Source of the DNA: an uncultured Bacteroidota bacterium
Lineage (GTDB): Bacteria; Bacteroidota; Bacteroidia; B-17B0; Aurantibacillaceae
Reading direction: 5' to 3'
NCBI GenBank assembly: GCA_903834765.1
Contig: CAILKE010000004.1
Location: 310,001-374,000 of the forward strand
Length of the DNA: 64,000 nucleotides
Program-made: the position numbers and the translations under genes
Shown: piece by piece, positions 52,450 through 60,165 of the stretch
Position numbering within the stretch: position 1 is the stretch's first letter
Layout of the letters: every line of letters begins with the position of its first letter
The notes under the pieces: model-generated
Seen by the model: only the letters and a program-made list of their open reading frames with translations
Told to the model about the DNA's origin: nothing
The model's database searches: none

Positions 52450-53241
52450 TCAGTTCTTAGACATATTTAATGAATTAGCCAACATGAGTAAAAAGGATAA
52501 CGCTTTGGAATAATCAAGTTCATTATATTCTAATCCCAATTCCCTTATATTATTATAATAGGTTTGATGTTGTAGGTAGTAGTTTTTTTCGCTTTGAATA
52601 AACCAAGCTTTAGGCCCAAGTTTTTGAGCTAAAAACCATTTTTCAATTAATCGTGCGCATCTGCCATTACCATCATTCCAAGGGTGTATTTTTACAAATA
52701 CAAGATGAATCATTGCTGCGAAATAAAATACCTCTTCTATTAATAGATTCTGGTTTAACAACACATCAATGTCATCATAAAATTTCTCCATTTCATTAGT
52801 CACAGCATAAGGACTTGGGGCAACATACTCTATTTTGCCATCCGATGTGGAAACATACATGTTTTGAGTTCGAATTTTTCCTTGATAATGTTTTGCTACG
52901 ATATGTTTGCTTAATAATTCATGAGCTGTTGAAATAGTATTCTTGTTTATTGTGTTTTCTTTTGCAAAAGAATAAGCGTTGTATAAATCGTCAATTTTTT
53001 TTGTGTAATCTGGTAAAAATTCAATTCCAAATTTTTTATGTTTAATGTAACTATCTAATTCAATATCCTCTCCTTCTATTTTGCTAGAAAATACGGAAGA
53101 TACGGAAGTATAAAAACTGAAAGTATCTGTTGAAATTTCAGCATCTTTTAATTCATCAAAAGCAGCCTTCATATTTTTAGGCACCTGCTCTTTGAATGCT
53201 TCTAACAATTCTGCTGATACTATCTGTAATTTATCTTTCAT
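52450..53241 (-). CDS. Fic-domain protein with N-terminal inhibitory motif
   Basis: 263 aa. The Fic core motif is HPWNDGNGR (186-194), matching HPFx(D/E)GNGR with Trp in place of Phe, so the catalytic His186 and nucleotide loop are intact. The N-terminal part has SSKIEG (52-57), matching the (S/T)xxxE(G/N) auto-inhibition motif, placing it in the class II (N-terminal inhibitor) group. Fic enzymes usually transfer AMP to a Ser/Thr/Tyr hydroxyl of a target protein. It lies between a ketosynthase (17 bp) and a half-ketosynthase (4 bp), an unusual setting. No antitoxin gene is adjacent. Confidence 0.88.
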   Translation of the reverse strand: MKDKLQIVSAELLEAFKEQVPKNMKAAFDELKDAEISTDTFSFYTSVSSVFSSKIEGEDIELDSYIKHKKFGIEFLPDYTKKIDDLYNAYSFAKENTINKNTISTAHELLSKHIVAKHYQGKIRTQNMYVSTSDGKIEYVAPSPYAVTNEMEKFYDDIDVLLNQNLLIEEVFYFAAMIHLVFVKIHPWNDGNGRCARLIEKWFLAQKLGPKAWFIQSEKNYYLQHQTYYNNIRELGLEYNELDYSKALSFLLMLANSLNMSKN

Positions 53242-53258
53242 TGATCAAAATTCTTGAG

Positions 53259-54389
53259 TTATATTTTTCTAAATAGAGCAGCGGCATTGCAGCCACCAAA
53301 GCCAGAAGCTGTTTTTATAAATGATGAAAATACACTAGGTTGATGAGTTTGTATGATGTTAATGTTACCACTCACACCCTTTTTTTCAAAGCCTTCAGAC
53401 TTAATCAGTTGTTGATTTTTCAAAGACTCTAAAGATAAGATAGTTTCTAAAACACCACCTGCGCCTAATGTGTGTCCATAATATCCTTTTAAACTATTTA
53501 CAGGAATTGCATTTAATCCTGCTCTATCAAAGGCAATGGATTCCATTTCATCATTAAAAAGTGTAGCTGTTCCATGCGCTGAAATAAATCCTAATTTTTC
53601 AGGATGATAGTTTAATACCTCTCGAACACATTGGTATAAGCCGTCTCCCGAGCGTGATGGACCCGAAATATGATTCGCATCATTAGCAGAAGCGCCACCA
53701 ACTATTTCTGTATGATATGGCCCCGCTAACGTTTTGTTATTGGTAAGTAGAATGGTAGAAACAGCTTCTCCTAAATTAATACCAGTTCTATTAGCATCAA
53801 AAGGCTTGCTGGGCTCAGAACTCATCGCGTTAAAAGATTTAAAGCCACTTACCGTAAATTCAGAAATAATATCACCGCCACAAACTAAGACGTTATCATA
53901 TTGCCCTTTTTCAATAAAACGTTGTGCAATGATAATTGCTAAAACCCCTGATATACAAGCGTTAGAAAGCACTAGTGGAGTATGCTTAAAATTAAAATAT
54001 GATTGTAAATGATAAGTAAACGCGTGTAAATAAGCTCGTTTAGGATCTATGTTTTTGTATGCATTTTCCAGTATATCAATATTTCCTTTAGTAGTAGAAA
54101 AAATCAATAATGTTCTATCATCTTGAGGATTGATGCCGCTTTGAGTCAGCACGTCTTGTATAGAAATAATGCTTAATTGTTCTAGTTTAGTATGATGGTA
54201 AGGATTTCCGTATTTAGTAAATTCTTGAATGATTAATTCATCATCTATCTTTGCTAAACAAAAGGGTTCTTTTGAAAAGGGAAGCTTGATTTTTTTAACA
54301 GCAATCTTGGATTGACAAACAGCACTATAGTTTTGATCGGTTTTAAACCCTAAAGGGCTTATGATATTATTGTTAGAGGCGAAAACCAT
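53259..54389 (-). CDS. Beta-ketoacyl synthase, first gene of the ketosynthase operon
   Basis: 376 aa. Active-site residues are Cys145 in SNACISG, His272 in SAHGTATLFND, Lys301 and His306 in KGYYGHTLGAGG, so it should be active. It is divergent from FabF-type housekeeping enzymes at the N-terminus (it lacks the usual VVITGxG start, having VFASNNNIISPLG). It is preceded by a perfect TATATTTG box only 8 bp from the ATG and by the rpmF terminator, so it begins a new operon: KS, Fic, half-KS, ACP, KS, CLF-like. Confidence 0.87.
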   Translation of the reverse strand: MVFASNNNIISPLGFKTDQNYSAVCQSKIAVKKIKLPFSKEPFCLAKIDDELIIQEFTKYGNPYHHTKLEQLSIISIQDVLTQSGINPQDDRTLLIFSTTKGNIDILENAYKNIDPKRAYLHAFTYHLQSYFNFKHTPLVLSNACISGVLAIIIAQRFIEKGQYDNVLVCGGDIISEFTVSGFKSFNAMSSEPSKPFDANRTGINLGEAVSTILLTNNKTLAGPYHTEIVGGASANDANHISGPSRSGDGLYQCVREVLNYHPEKLGFISAHGTATLFNDEMESIAFDRAGLNAIPVNSLKGYYGHTLGAGGVLETILSLESLKNQQLIKSEGFEKKGVSGNINIIQTHQPSVFSSFIKTASGFGGCNAAALFRKI

Positions 54390-54397
54390 TTGTATAT

Positions 54398-54405
54398 CAA
54401 ATATA
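54398..54405 (-). promoter_or_regulatory. Bacteroidota -7 box (TATATTTG) of the ketosynthase operon
   Basis: Perfect TAnnTTTG on the minus strand, 8 bp before the ATG at 54389, with a TTG 22 bp further upstream (54428-54430). This predicts a leaderless or nearly leaderless mRNA. Confidence 0.6.
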
Positions 54406-54431
54406 GAAAATTATTTACAGTTGATTTCAAT

Positions 54432-54468
54432 AAAAAAACCTTCTCGGTTAGCCGAGAAGGTTTTTTTT
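54432..54468 (-). terminator. Rho-independent terminator of yceD-rpmF
   Basis: AAAAAAACCTTCTCGG-TTAG-CCGAGAAGGTTTTTTTT, a strong GC-capped stem with A/T tracts on both sides, between rpmF (stop 54491) and the ketosynthase operon promoter. Confidence 0.92.
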
Positions 54469-54490
54469 ACATATCGTAATTGTTATAAAA

Positions 54491-54682
54491 TTAAGCTTTG
54501 ATTGCTTTTTCCATTACTACTTTTCCTTTGTAGTATAATTTTCCTTCAAACCAGTGTGCGCGGTGATACAAGTGAGCTTCGCCAGTTGTTGTATCTTTAG
54601 CAATAGTGTTAGTTGGTGCTTTGTATGTTGCACGACGAGAGTCTCTACGGGATCTGGATAGTTTTCGTTTTGGATTAGGCAT
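54491..54682 (-). CDS. rpmF: 50S ribosomal protein L32
   Basis: 63 aa. The family start [18 protein letters not shown] is present, followed by the short [10 protein letters not shown] region. It has no Cys pairs, so it is the zinc-free form. It lies 11 bp after yceD, the conserved order, and is followed by a strong terminator instead of the plsX-fabH genes seen in many bacteria. Confidence 0.96.
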   Translation of the reverse strand: MPNPKRKLSRSRRDSRRATYKAPTNTIAKDTTTGEAHLYHRAHWFEGKLYYKGKVVMEKAIKA

Positions 54683-54693
54683 GGTATTTAATT

Positions 54694-55221
54694 TTAATTA
54701 TTGTTAAACTTTATATTCTTTAATTTATCCCAATTTTCATTAGGCGTTGGTTCCTCATCTATTTTTAATTCGTTGAATTTCTTTAAGGTTTCTTCATCAC
54801 AAGTAACTCCTAAATCATCTTCTTCTTCGCAAGGTACTTTTCTGCTAGGAATAGATAATTCGATGTACTCGAATAAATATTGTGAAATCTCAGCCTCGTC
54901 CAATCCTTCGTGAAGTACTAATAATTCATCATTACTTTCTTCAGGATTACCATGTTTTACAATCAATTTTTCATGACCACTAATGGGGCAATCATAATCA
55001 ATTAAACAGCGGTCGCAACTAAGATTAACGGTTCCTTCAAAATCAAACAAAAATTGCAATAGGCTATTTTGTTTGATTACAGTTACATCAACCTTAATAT
55101 TGGCTTTAGTTATTTCACTATCATCAAATTGTTCAAAGAACTTCTCACTTACTTCAAATTCAAATTGGTGTTCACCCATTGGTAAACCGCCAAACTGTAT
55201 TACATACTGACTTTTACCCAT
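54694..55221 (-). CDS. yceD: YceD/DUF177 family protein
   Basis: 175 aa, acidic. The central block [18 protein letters not shown] (a Cys-containing strand) is the DUF177 signature; in E. coli and plants the family takes part in 23S rRNA processing or ribosome assembly. Its placement directly before rpmF confirms the call. It is first in the operon behind a full TTG-N18-TATATTTG promoter. Confidence 0.9.
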   Translation of the reverse strand: MGKSQYVIQFGGLPMGEHQFEFEVSEKFFEQFDDSEITKANIKVDVTVIKQNSLLQFLFDFEGTVNLSCDRCLIDYDCPISGHEKLIVKHGNPEESNDELLVLHEGLDEAEISQYLFEYIELSIPSRKVPCEEEDDLGVTCDEETLKKFNELKIDEEPTPNENWDKLKNIKFNNN

Positions 55222-55243
55222 AACTTAATTCCAAAATGGACGG

Positions 55244-55272
55244 CAAATATACACTTTTTTTATACTTATCAA
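55244..55272 (-). promoter_or_regulatory. Promoter of yceD-rpmF, TTG-N18-TATATTTG
   Basis: On the minus strand TTG (55272-55270), 18 bp, TATATTTG (55251-55244). Full match to the Bacteroidota consensus, 22 bp from the ATG. The best promoter in the window along with that of the ccm operon. Confidence 0.75.
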
Positions 55273-55319
55273 CAATTATTTTTTAAATAAATAGTCAAAA
55301 TAAGATAATTTGATGCAAA

Positions 55320-55370
55320 ATAAGGATTTACTAGCTAGTCATAATATCGAAATAGCGCTTAAATCCTTAT
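55320..55370 (+). promoter_or_regulatory. Inverted repeat upstream of metF
   Basis: ATAAGGATTTA (55320-55330) and TAAATCCTTAT (55360-55370) are perfect 11-bp complements 29 bp apart. The repeat lies upstream of the metF promoter box, so it is not part of the predicted mRNA and would be an operator rather than a riboswitch. It could also be the remains of an old element. Confidence 0.35.
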
Positions 55371-55401
55371 GATTTAAAAACTAAGTTTAGTATAGTTTTA
55401 G

Positions 55402-55409
55402 TAAATTTG
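55402..55409 (+). promoter_or_regulatory. Bacteroidota -7 box (TAAATTTG) for metF
   Basis: Perfect TAnnTTTG, 29 bp before the ATG at 55439. No TTG at the expected -33 distance. Confidence 0.55.
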
Positions 55410-55438
55410 CGACTTTATTTACAATATTAGGCTAAATT

Positions 55439-56392
55439 ATGAAGATTACTGAACATTTAAAAGCATCTAAAGATACTTTATTCTCAATAGAAATTTTACC
55501 GCCATTAAAGGGTAAGAGCATACAATCTATTTTTGACGGTATAGATCCTTTGATGGAATTTAAACCTGCTTTTGTGGACGTGACGTATCATCGTGAGGAA
55601 TATATTTATAAAAAACGTGATGGCGGTTATTTAGAAAAAGTGAGTATCCGTAAACGTCCCGGCACTGTTGGTATTTGCGCGGCTATTATGAACCGTTATA
55701 ATGTAGAAGCAGTTCCACATATTATTTGTGGTGGTTTTACACGTGAAGAAACGGAAAATGCGTTAATCGATTTACAGTTTTTAGGAATTGATAATGTATT
55801 GGCATTGCGCGGCGATAGTATCAAAACAGAATCTCAATTTGTTCCAGAGCCAGGTGGACATGATTATGCAATTGATTTGGTAAAACAAATCAAAGACATG
55901 AATAATGGCTTGTATTTAGATGATGAAATGAAAGACGCATCACCTACTAATTTTTGTATGGGTATTGCGGGTTATCCCGAAAAACATTTTGAAGCACCTA
56001 ATTTATACAGCGATATGAAATGGCTGAAAGCTAAGGTGGATGCGGGTGCAGACTATATTGTGACTCAAATGTTTTTTGATAATAAAAAATATTTTGAGTT
56101 CGTAGATCTGTGTCGTAAAAATGACATCAACGTGCCGATTATTCCGGGATTAAAAATATTGAGTTCACGTTCCCAATTAATTGCTTTACCTAAAATTTTT
56201 CACATCGATTTACCACAAGATTTATTTGTGGAGTTGGAAAAATGTAAAGACGATAAAGCAGTAAAAGAAATTGGGATTAATTGGTGTATTCAACAAAGTA
56301 AGGAATTAAAAAAAGCTGGGGCGCCTTGCTTGCATTACTATACAATGGGAACATCAGATAGCACCAAGCGTGTAGCGAAAGAGGTGTTTTAG
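55439..56392 (+). CDS. metF: 5,10-methylenetetrahydrofolate reductase
   Basis: 317 aa, the normal MetF length. The family start LFSIEILPPLKGKS carries the catalytic Glu, followed by VDVTYHREEY, HIICGGFT, the folate/FAD block NVLALRGDS, GIAGYPEKH and QMFFDNKKYFEFVD, all as in MetF TIM barrels. It reduces methylene-THF to methyl-THF for methionine synthesis using FADH2. The gene stands alone with its own promoter box; an inverted repeat upstream may be a regulatory site. Confidence 0.95.
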   Translation: MKITEHLKASKDTLFSIEILPPLKGKSIQSIFDGIDPLMEFKPAFVDVTYHREEYIYKKRDGGYLEKVSIRKRPGTVGICAAIMNRYNVEAVPHIICGGFTREETENALIDLQFLGIDNVLALRGDSIKTESQFVPEPGGHDYAIDLVKQIKDMNNGLYLDDEMKDASPTNFCMGIAGYPEKHFEAPNLYSDMKWLKAKVDAGADYIVTQMFFDNKKYFEFVDLCRKNDINVPIIPGLKILSSRSQLIALPKIFHIDLPQDLFVELEKCKDDKAVKEIGINWCIQQSKELKKAGAPCLHYYTMGTSDSTKRVAKEVF

Positions 56393-56405
56393 TTTACTAT
56401 GCTAT

Positions 56406-56819
56406 TTAATTCACAGGCTCTGCTTTATCAATAAAATAAGGCGTTTCCGATTGCCAAAAAAAGTGATGTATAACTTCTTTATAATGTAAACGCATTTGTT
56501 TTCCTTCGGAGCGAGTGATGGAATTATAAATAGCTGTGTCGTTTCTTTGTATAGAAAAATTCCAAATGTTTTTTACCATTATAGTTCCTTCTCCCTGCGA
56601 AAAACCACCTAAATTAAGCTCGCCTTCATAGGTTTTAAATACATATCCTTTTTGAGAAACTTTAATAACTATGCCTGTTCGCGTGCCACTACTATATGTT
56701 ATTCCACAAATAAAAACGTAAGCAAATAAGAGAATAATGATGGTGAGTATGCCGATAAAAATGCGTTTTGGCCATTTGCTTTTTTTTGGTAATGAAGCAT
56801 TCGAGTTTGTAGATTCCAT
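56406..56819 (-). CDS. Hypothetical membrane protein
   Basis: 137 aa. One membrane helix (about residues 20-42) after a short basic cytoplasmic start (PKKSKWPKR), then an extracytoplasmic domain with TRTGIVIKVSQKGYVFKTYEGELN. This resembles conserved Bacteroidota proteins that are sometimes misannotated as 6-phosphogluconate dehydrogenase; nothing here supports that enzyme. It forms a pair with the small gene 14 bp upstream. Function unknown. Confidence 0.65.
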   Translation of the reverse strand: MESTNSNASLPKKSKWPKRIFIGILTIIILLFAYVFICGITYSSGTRTGIVIKVSQKGYVFKTYEGELNLGGFSQGEGTIMVKNIWNFSIQRNDTAIYNSITRSEGKQMRLHYKEVIHHFFWQSETPYFIDKAEPVN

Positions 56820-56833
56820 AGTATATGTATTAC

Positions 56834-57064
56834 TTATTTCAATGTTAAAATTCGATGGTATTCGTCTTCTGTTGCTATTTCTGCTGTATTTCCAATATCA
56901 AGCAGTAAATCCGAAATAAAATTTCGATCGGGTAGTATGGTGGCTTGATGTAAGGTAATAATTAATTTTTTGCCAATAAAAGAAAGCTCTTCAAATTCAT
57001 TCATACTCATGATTTTAAAAAAATGTTTATTGTTTTTATATTTTCTATAAATAGGAAATTCCAT
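56834..57064 (-). CDS. Small hypothetical protein
   Basis: 76 aa, soluble, mixed alpha/beta composition with KHFFKIMSMNEFEELSFIG at the N-terminus. I do not recognise a family. It is supported by its clean position 14 bp before the membrane-protein gene on the same strand and by plausible codon use. The function is unknown. Confidence 0.6.
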   Translation of the reverse strand: MEFPIYRKYKNNKHFFKIMSMNEFEELSFIGKKLIITLHQATILPDRNFISDLLLDIGNTAEIATEDEYHRILTLK

Positions 57065-57198
57065 GAGGTTACTTGTTATTAGTATTGTAAAGATAAGTAA
57101 TGCAAACGCTATTAAATGGGTTAATTTTAGATGTTTTTAGTAAAATAGTGTTGTTAATAAAATATGCTATGAACGTTTTTAGCAGACTCAAATAAAGA

Positions 57199-57206
57199 TA
57201 AATTTG
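57199..57206 (+). promoter_or_regulatory. Bacteroidota -7 box (TAAATTTG) for the OmpA-family gene
   Basis: Perfect TAnnTTTG. Its predicted transcription start (about 57211-57214) lies after the alternative TTG start at 57204, which shows that the true start is the ATG at 57225. Confidence 0.6.
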
Positions 57207-57224
57207 TTACATAACATATCTAAG

Positions 57225-58226
57225 ATGAAAAATATATATTTCCCTGCATTAGTTGCAGTATTGGCTATTACGGCCTGCGTGCCTCAACGAGTGATGGAAG
57301 AAACAAAAGCCAAGTTAACAACCTGCGAAACAGAGTCGGCCACAGCTAAAAAAGCTGCACAAGACGCAGAAGCTCAAGCCGCTGAACTTAAAGAGAAAAT
57401 GGTTAAAGCAGAAAAAGAGTTAGCTGGTTTGCAACGAGATACTTCCATATTAGCAACAAATTTACATATGCTTCAAAACAAATATGATAAATTAAATTTA
57501 ATAAATGATCAGTTGCTCGACAAGTACAACAAAATGTTGGCAGGCTCTGAAAAAGATAATGCTAAATTAAGTGGACAATTACAATTAACGCAAGAACAAT
57601 TACTTAAAAAAGAAGATGAATTAAGGGCATTGGAATCAAGGTTAAATAAGCAACAACAAGATTTGGACGCATTGTCAGCTCAGTTGAAATTGCGTGAAGC
57701 TCGCGTAAATGAATTAGAAGATGTTTTAAAGAAAAAAGACCAAGCAACTGCAGATTTGAAAAAGAAATTACAAGATGCGTTATTTAATTTCGAAAATAAA
57801 GGCTTAACCATTACTCAAAAAAACGGAAAGGTTTATGTGAGTATGGACGAATCTTTATTGTTTGCTAGTGGTAAAACAGCAGTAGAACCTAAGGGGGTAG
57901 AGGCTTTGAAAAATGTAGCCAAGGTATTGGAGCAAAATGCAGATATTAATATTTTAGTAGAAGGTCATACGGATGATGTGCCTATGAAAGGTGCTGGAGA
58001 AATAAAAGATAACTGGGATCTTAGTGTGATGCGCGCTACATCAGTAACCAAAATATTATTACAAGGAGCTAATATTAATCCAACTCGTATTACGTCGGCT
58101 GGTAGAGGTGAGTTTTTTCCTATTGATGCTGCTAAAACCCCTGAAGCCCGCAAAAAAAACAGAAGAACAGAAATTATTTTAACACCTAAGTTGGATGAAT
58201 TATTGAAAGTATTAGGAAATAATTAG
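57225..58226 (+). CDS. OmpA-family lipoprotein with long coiled coil
   Basis: 333 aa from ATG 57225; a TTG at 57204 would extend it by seven residues but lies within the promoter box, so it is rejected. The lipobox Cys is at residue 18 (LAITACVP). Residues ~25-190 are a long coiled coil rich in Glu, Lys, Leu and Gln. The C-terminal OmpA domain (about 200-325) has VEGHTDDVPM and the peptidoglycan-binding NWDLSVMRATSV plus RRTEIIL. It should tether the outer membrane to peptidoglycan, with the coiled coil spanning the periplasm. A cell-wall spacer role is inferred. Confidence 0.88.
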   Translation: MKNIYFPALVAVLAITACVPQRVMEETKAKLTTCETESATAKKAAQDAEAQAAELKEKMVKAEKELAGLQRDTSILATNLHMLQNKYDKLNLINDQLLDKYNKMLAGSEKDNAKLSGQLQLTQEQLLKKEDELRALESRLNKQQQDLDALSAQLKLREARVNELEDVLKKKDQATADLKKKLQDALFNFENKGLTITQKNGKVYVSMDESLLFASGKTAVEPKGVEALKNVAKVLEQNADINILVEGHTDDVPMKGAGEIKDNWDLSVMRATSVTKILLQGANINPTRITSAGRGEFFPIDAAKTPEARKKNRRTEIILTPKLDELLKVLGNN

Positions 58227-58278
58227 ATTTTCTAAAAAAAATATTAAATTAGCGTTATAAACTTAAAAACTAAAAAAA

Positions 58279-58650
58279 ATGGGAATGATTAAGGAATTCA
58301 AAGAATTTGTAATGAGAGGTAATGTAGTTGATTTGGCTGTCGGTGTTATTATTGGTGGTGCTTTCAATAAAATAGTTTCTTCTTTAATAGAAGATGTTAT
58401 TACTCCTTTAATGCTTAAGCCTGTATTAGATGCTGCACATGTTTCTACCTTACAAGATTATGTTTGGCATGGTTCAAAAATAGGATTGTTTATCAGTTCG
58501 GTAATTACCTTTATTCTTACCGCATTTGTTTTATTTTTAATTATAAAAGCAATGAATACAGCTAAGAAAAAAGAAGAGGCTGCAGCTCCTGCAGAGCCAA
58601 GTAATCAAGAAAAATTATTAATGGAAATTAGAGATGCTTTGAAAAAATAA
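58279..58650 (+). CDS. mscL: Large-conductance mechanosensitive channel
   Basis: 123 aa. The N-terminal EFKEFVMRGNVVDLAVGVII and the following GGAFNKIVSSLIEDVITPL form TM1 and its gate, TM2 lies at about 72-92, and a charged helical tail closes the protein. MscL opens under membrane tension to release solutes on osmotic downshock. It follows the OmpA gene by 52 bp and is followed by a strong terminator. Confidence 0.95.
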   Translation: MGMIKEFKEFVMRGNVVDLAVGVIIGGAFNKIVSSLIEDVITPLMLKPVLDAAHVSTLQDYVWHGSKIGLFISSVITFILTAFVLFLIIKAMNTAKKKEEAAAPAEPSNQEKLLMEIRDALKK

Positions 58651-58663
58651 CTCATCATTATTT

Positions 58664-58702
58664 AAACAAAAAAACCATCTAGCATAGATGGTTTTTTTGT
58701 TT
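58664..58702 (+). terminator. Rho-independent terminator of mscL, probably bidirectional
   Basis: A perfect 18-bp stem (58664-58681 with 58685-58702) around CCATCTA-GCA-TAGATGG with A/T tracts, beginning 14 bp after the mscL stop. Confidence 0.92.
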
Positions 58703-58726
58703 TATAAATTATACATTTATTTTACC

Positions 58727-60109
58727 TTGAAACAAAAACTTACTTATTTCATAACCTTTCCATCAATAAGTGTTATTGTACTTATTTGTTTAACCATTTT
58801 ACAAATACATTTAAATCAATCGAGGTGGAATAGCAAAACAGTGCTAACATGGGATGTATTGGGTTATTATAGTTATTTACCTGCTGTATTTATTGATAAA
58901 GATGTGAGACTTAGTTTTATCAATGAGAGCAATACAAAACAGTATAATGGTGTCAAATATGTTTCTATAAGAAATTCGAACGGGTTCAACGTTATGAAAT
59001 TTCCTATAGGTATGGCCATTTTGTATTCGCCATTTTTTTTGGCTGCACATTTACTAGCAAAACCCTTAGGCTATGATCAAAATGGTTATTCTGAGATTTA
59101 TCATTGCTTTATCGAATTTTCAGGCCTATTTTATTTATTGTTTGGGTTGTTATTTTTACGAAAAACACTCCTTTTTTTTTATTCCGAAAAAATAACAGCG
59201 CTTAGTTTATTCTTTATTTTTTTTGGGACTAACTTGCTTTGCTACTCTGCTATAGATTCTGCAATGTCGCACGCTTTTACGTTTTCAATATTTTCTGTTT
59301 TTATTTATTATACAATTACCTTTTTAAAATCGCCAAATATAAAATATACGATCTATTTAGGAATCTTGTTTGTATTAATTGTATTGATAAGGCCAATTAA
59401 TGTGCTTTTGATAATCATTATTTTTTTAATTGGTATTACCTCTTTCGAGGATTTTAAAAACAGATTAAGACTAATGATAAATCACTATAAATTAGTCATG
59501 TTATTTATTGCAATTGCTGGTCTTATTACCTTACCTCAATTAGTATATTGGAAATATGTAACAGGTAATTTCTTCTATTTTTCATATGGCAAAGAACATT
59601 TTTATTTTAATAATCCTCATATATTTGAGATTTTATTAGGTTTTAGGAAGGGCTGGTTTATTTATACACCTTTAATTGTATTTGCATTATTGGGCGTTTG
59701 GTTTATGCGAAAACAACAAACGTCTATGTTTTTTTATTTTATTATCATCTTGTTGCCTTTATATATATATATTATTAGTTGTTGGTGGTGTTGGTGGTAT
59801 GGGGGGTCATATAGTCAACGAACACTTATTGATTTATACCCATTATTATGCATAGGCTTTGCAACATTATTTTATAAAATATCGATGACATCAATCTTTA
59901 AAAAAAGAATGATTTACGGAACAATGACTTTATTATTATTACTCAATCTATTTCAGACAGCTCAATACAAATACAATATCATACATTACGACTCAATGAC
60001 TTTTAAAGCTTATCTCCACGTGTTTGGTTCATTAGACTCTGACCGGATAGATGAATCTCTGTTAAACCATCCGGATTACGAACGAGCAGTTGTTGGGTTA
60101 AATGATTAG
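58727..60109 (+). CDS. Multispanning membrane protein, GT-C glycosyltransferase-like
   Basis: 460 aa from the TTG at 58727. An ATG at 58688 lies inside the mscL terminator hairpin and is rejected. About 11 hydrophobic helices. The first periplasmic loop WDVLGYYSYLPAVFIDKDV, with a conserved Asp soon after helix 1, fits GT-C lipid-linked sugar transferases (GT39/ArnT-like), and a WWCWWYGGSYSQRT segment occurs in the second half. Substrate and product are unknown. It is followed 57 bp later by an ABC permease gene on the same strand. Confidence 0.68.
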   Translation: MKQKLTYFITFPSISVIVLICLTILQIHLNQSRWNSKTVLTWDVLGYYSYLPAVFIDKDVRLSFINESNTKQYNGVKYVSIRNSNGFNVMKFPIGMAILYSPFFLAAHLLAKPLGYDQNGYSEIYHCFIEFSGLFYLLFGLLFLRKTLLFFYSEKITALSLFFIFFGTNLLCYSAIDSAMSHAFTFSIFSVFIYYTITFLKSPNIKYTIYLGILFVLIVLIRPINVLLIIIIFLIGITSFEDFKNRLRLMINHYKLVMLFIAIAGLITLPQLVYWKYVTGNFFYFSYGKEHFYFNNPHIFEILLGFRKGWFIYTPLIVFALLGVWFMRKQQTSMFFYFIIILLPLYIYIISCWWCWWYGGSYSQRTLIDLYPLLCIGFATLFYKISMTSIFKKRMIYGTMTLLLLLNLFQTAQYKYNIIHYDSMTFKAYLHVFGSLDSDRIDESLLNHPDYERAVVGLND

Positions 60110-60165
60110 AGAAATCCTACACAAACGGTAAATTGTATGTTGCTTAGAATCCCTATTTTTACGAT

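Noticed and set aside
52450-53241. Fic as a toxin of a toxin-antitoxin pair
   Set aside because: The inhibitory motif is in the same protein (SSKIEG, 52-57) and no small antitoxin gene adjoins it; neighbours are ketosynthase genes.
55232-55438. SAM riboswitch in front of metF
   Set aside because: No SAM-I or SAM-II core was recognised, and the only inverted repeat lies upstream of the promoter box, outside the predicted transcript.
57204-57224. TTG start that would extend the OmpA lipoprotein
   Set aside because: It overlaps the TAAATTTG promoter box and lies before the predicted transcription start.
58688-58726. ATG start for the GT-C-like membrane protein
   Set aside because: It lies within the mscL terminator hairpin; the TTG at 58727 fits the start of the first membrane helix.
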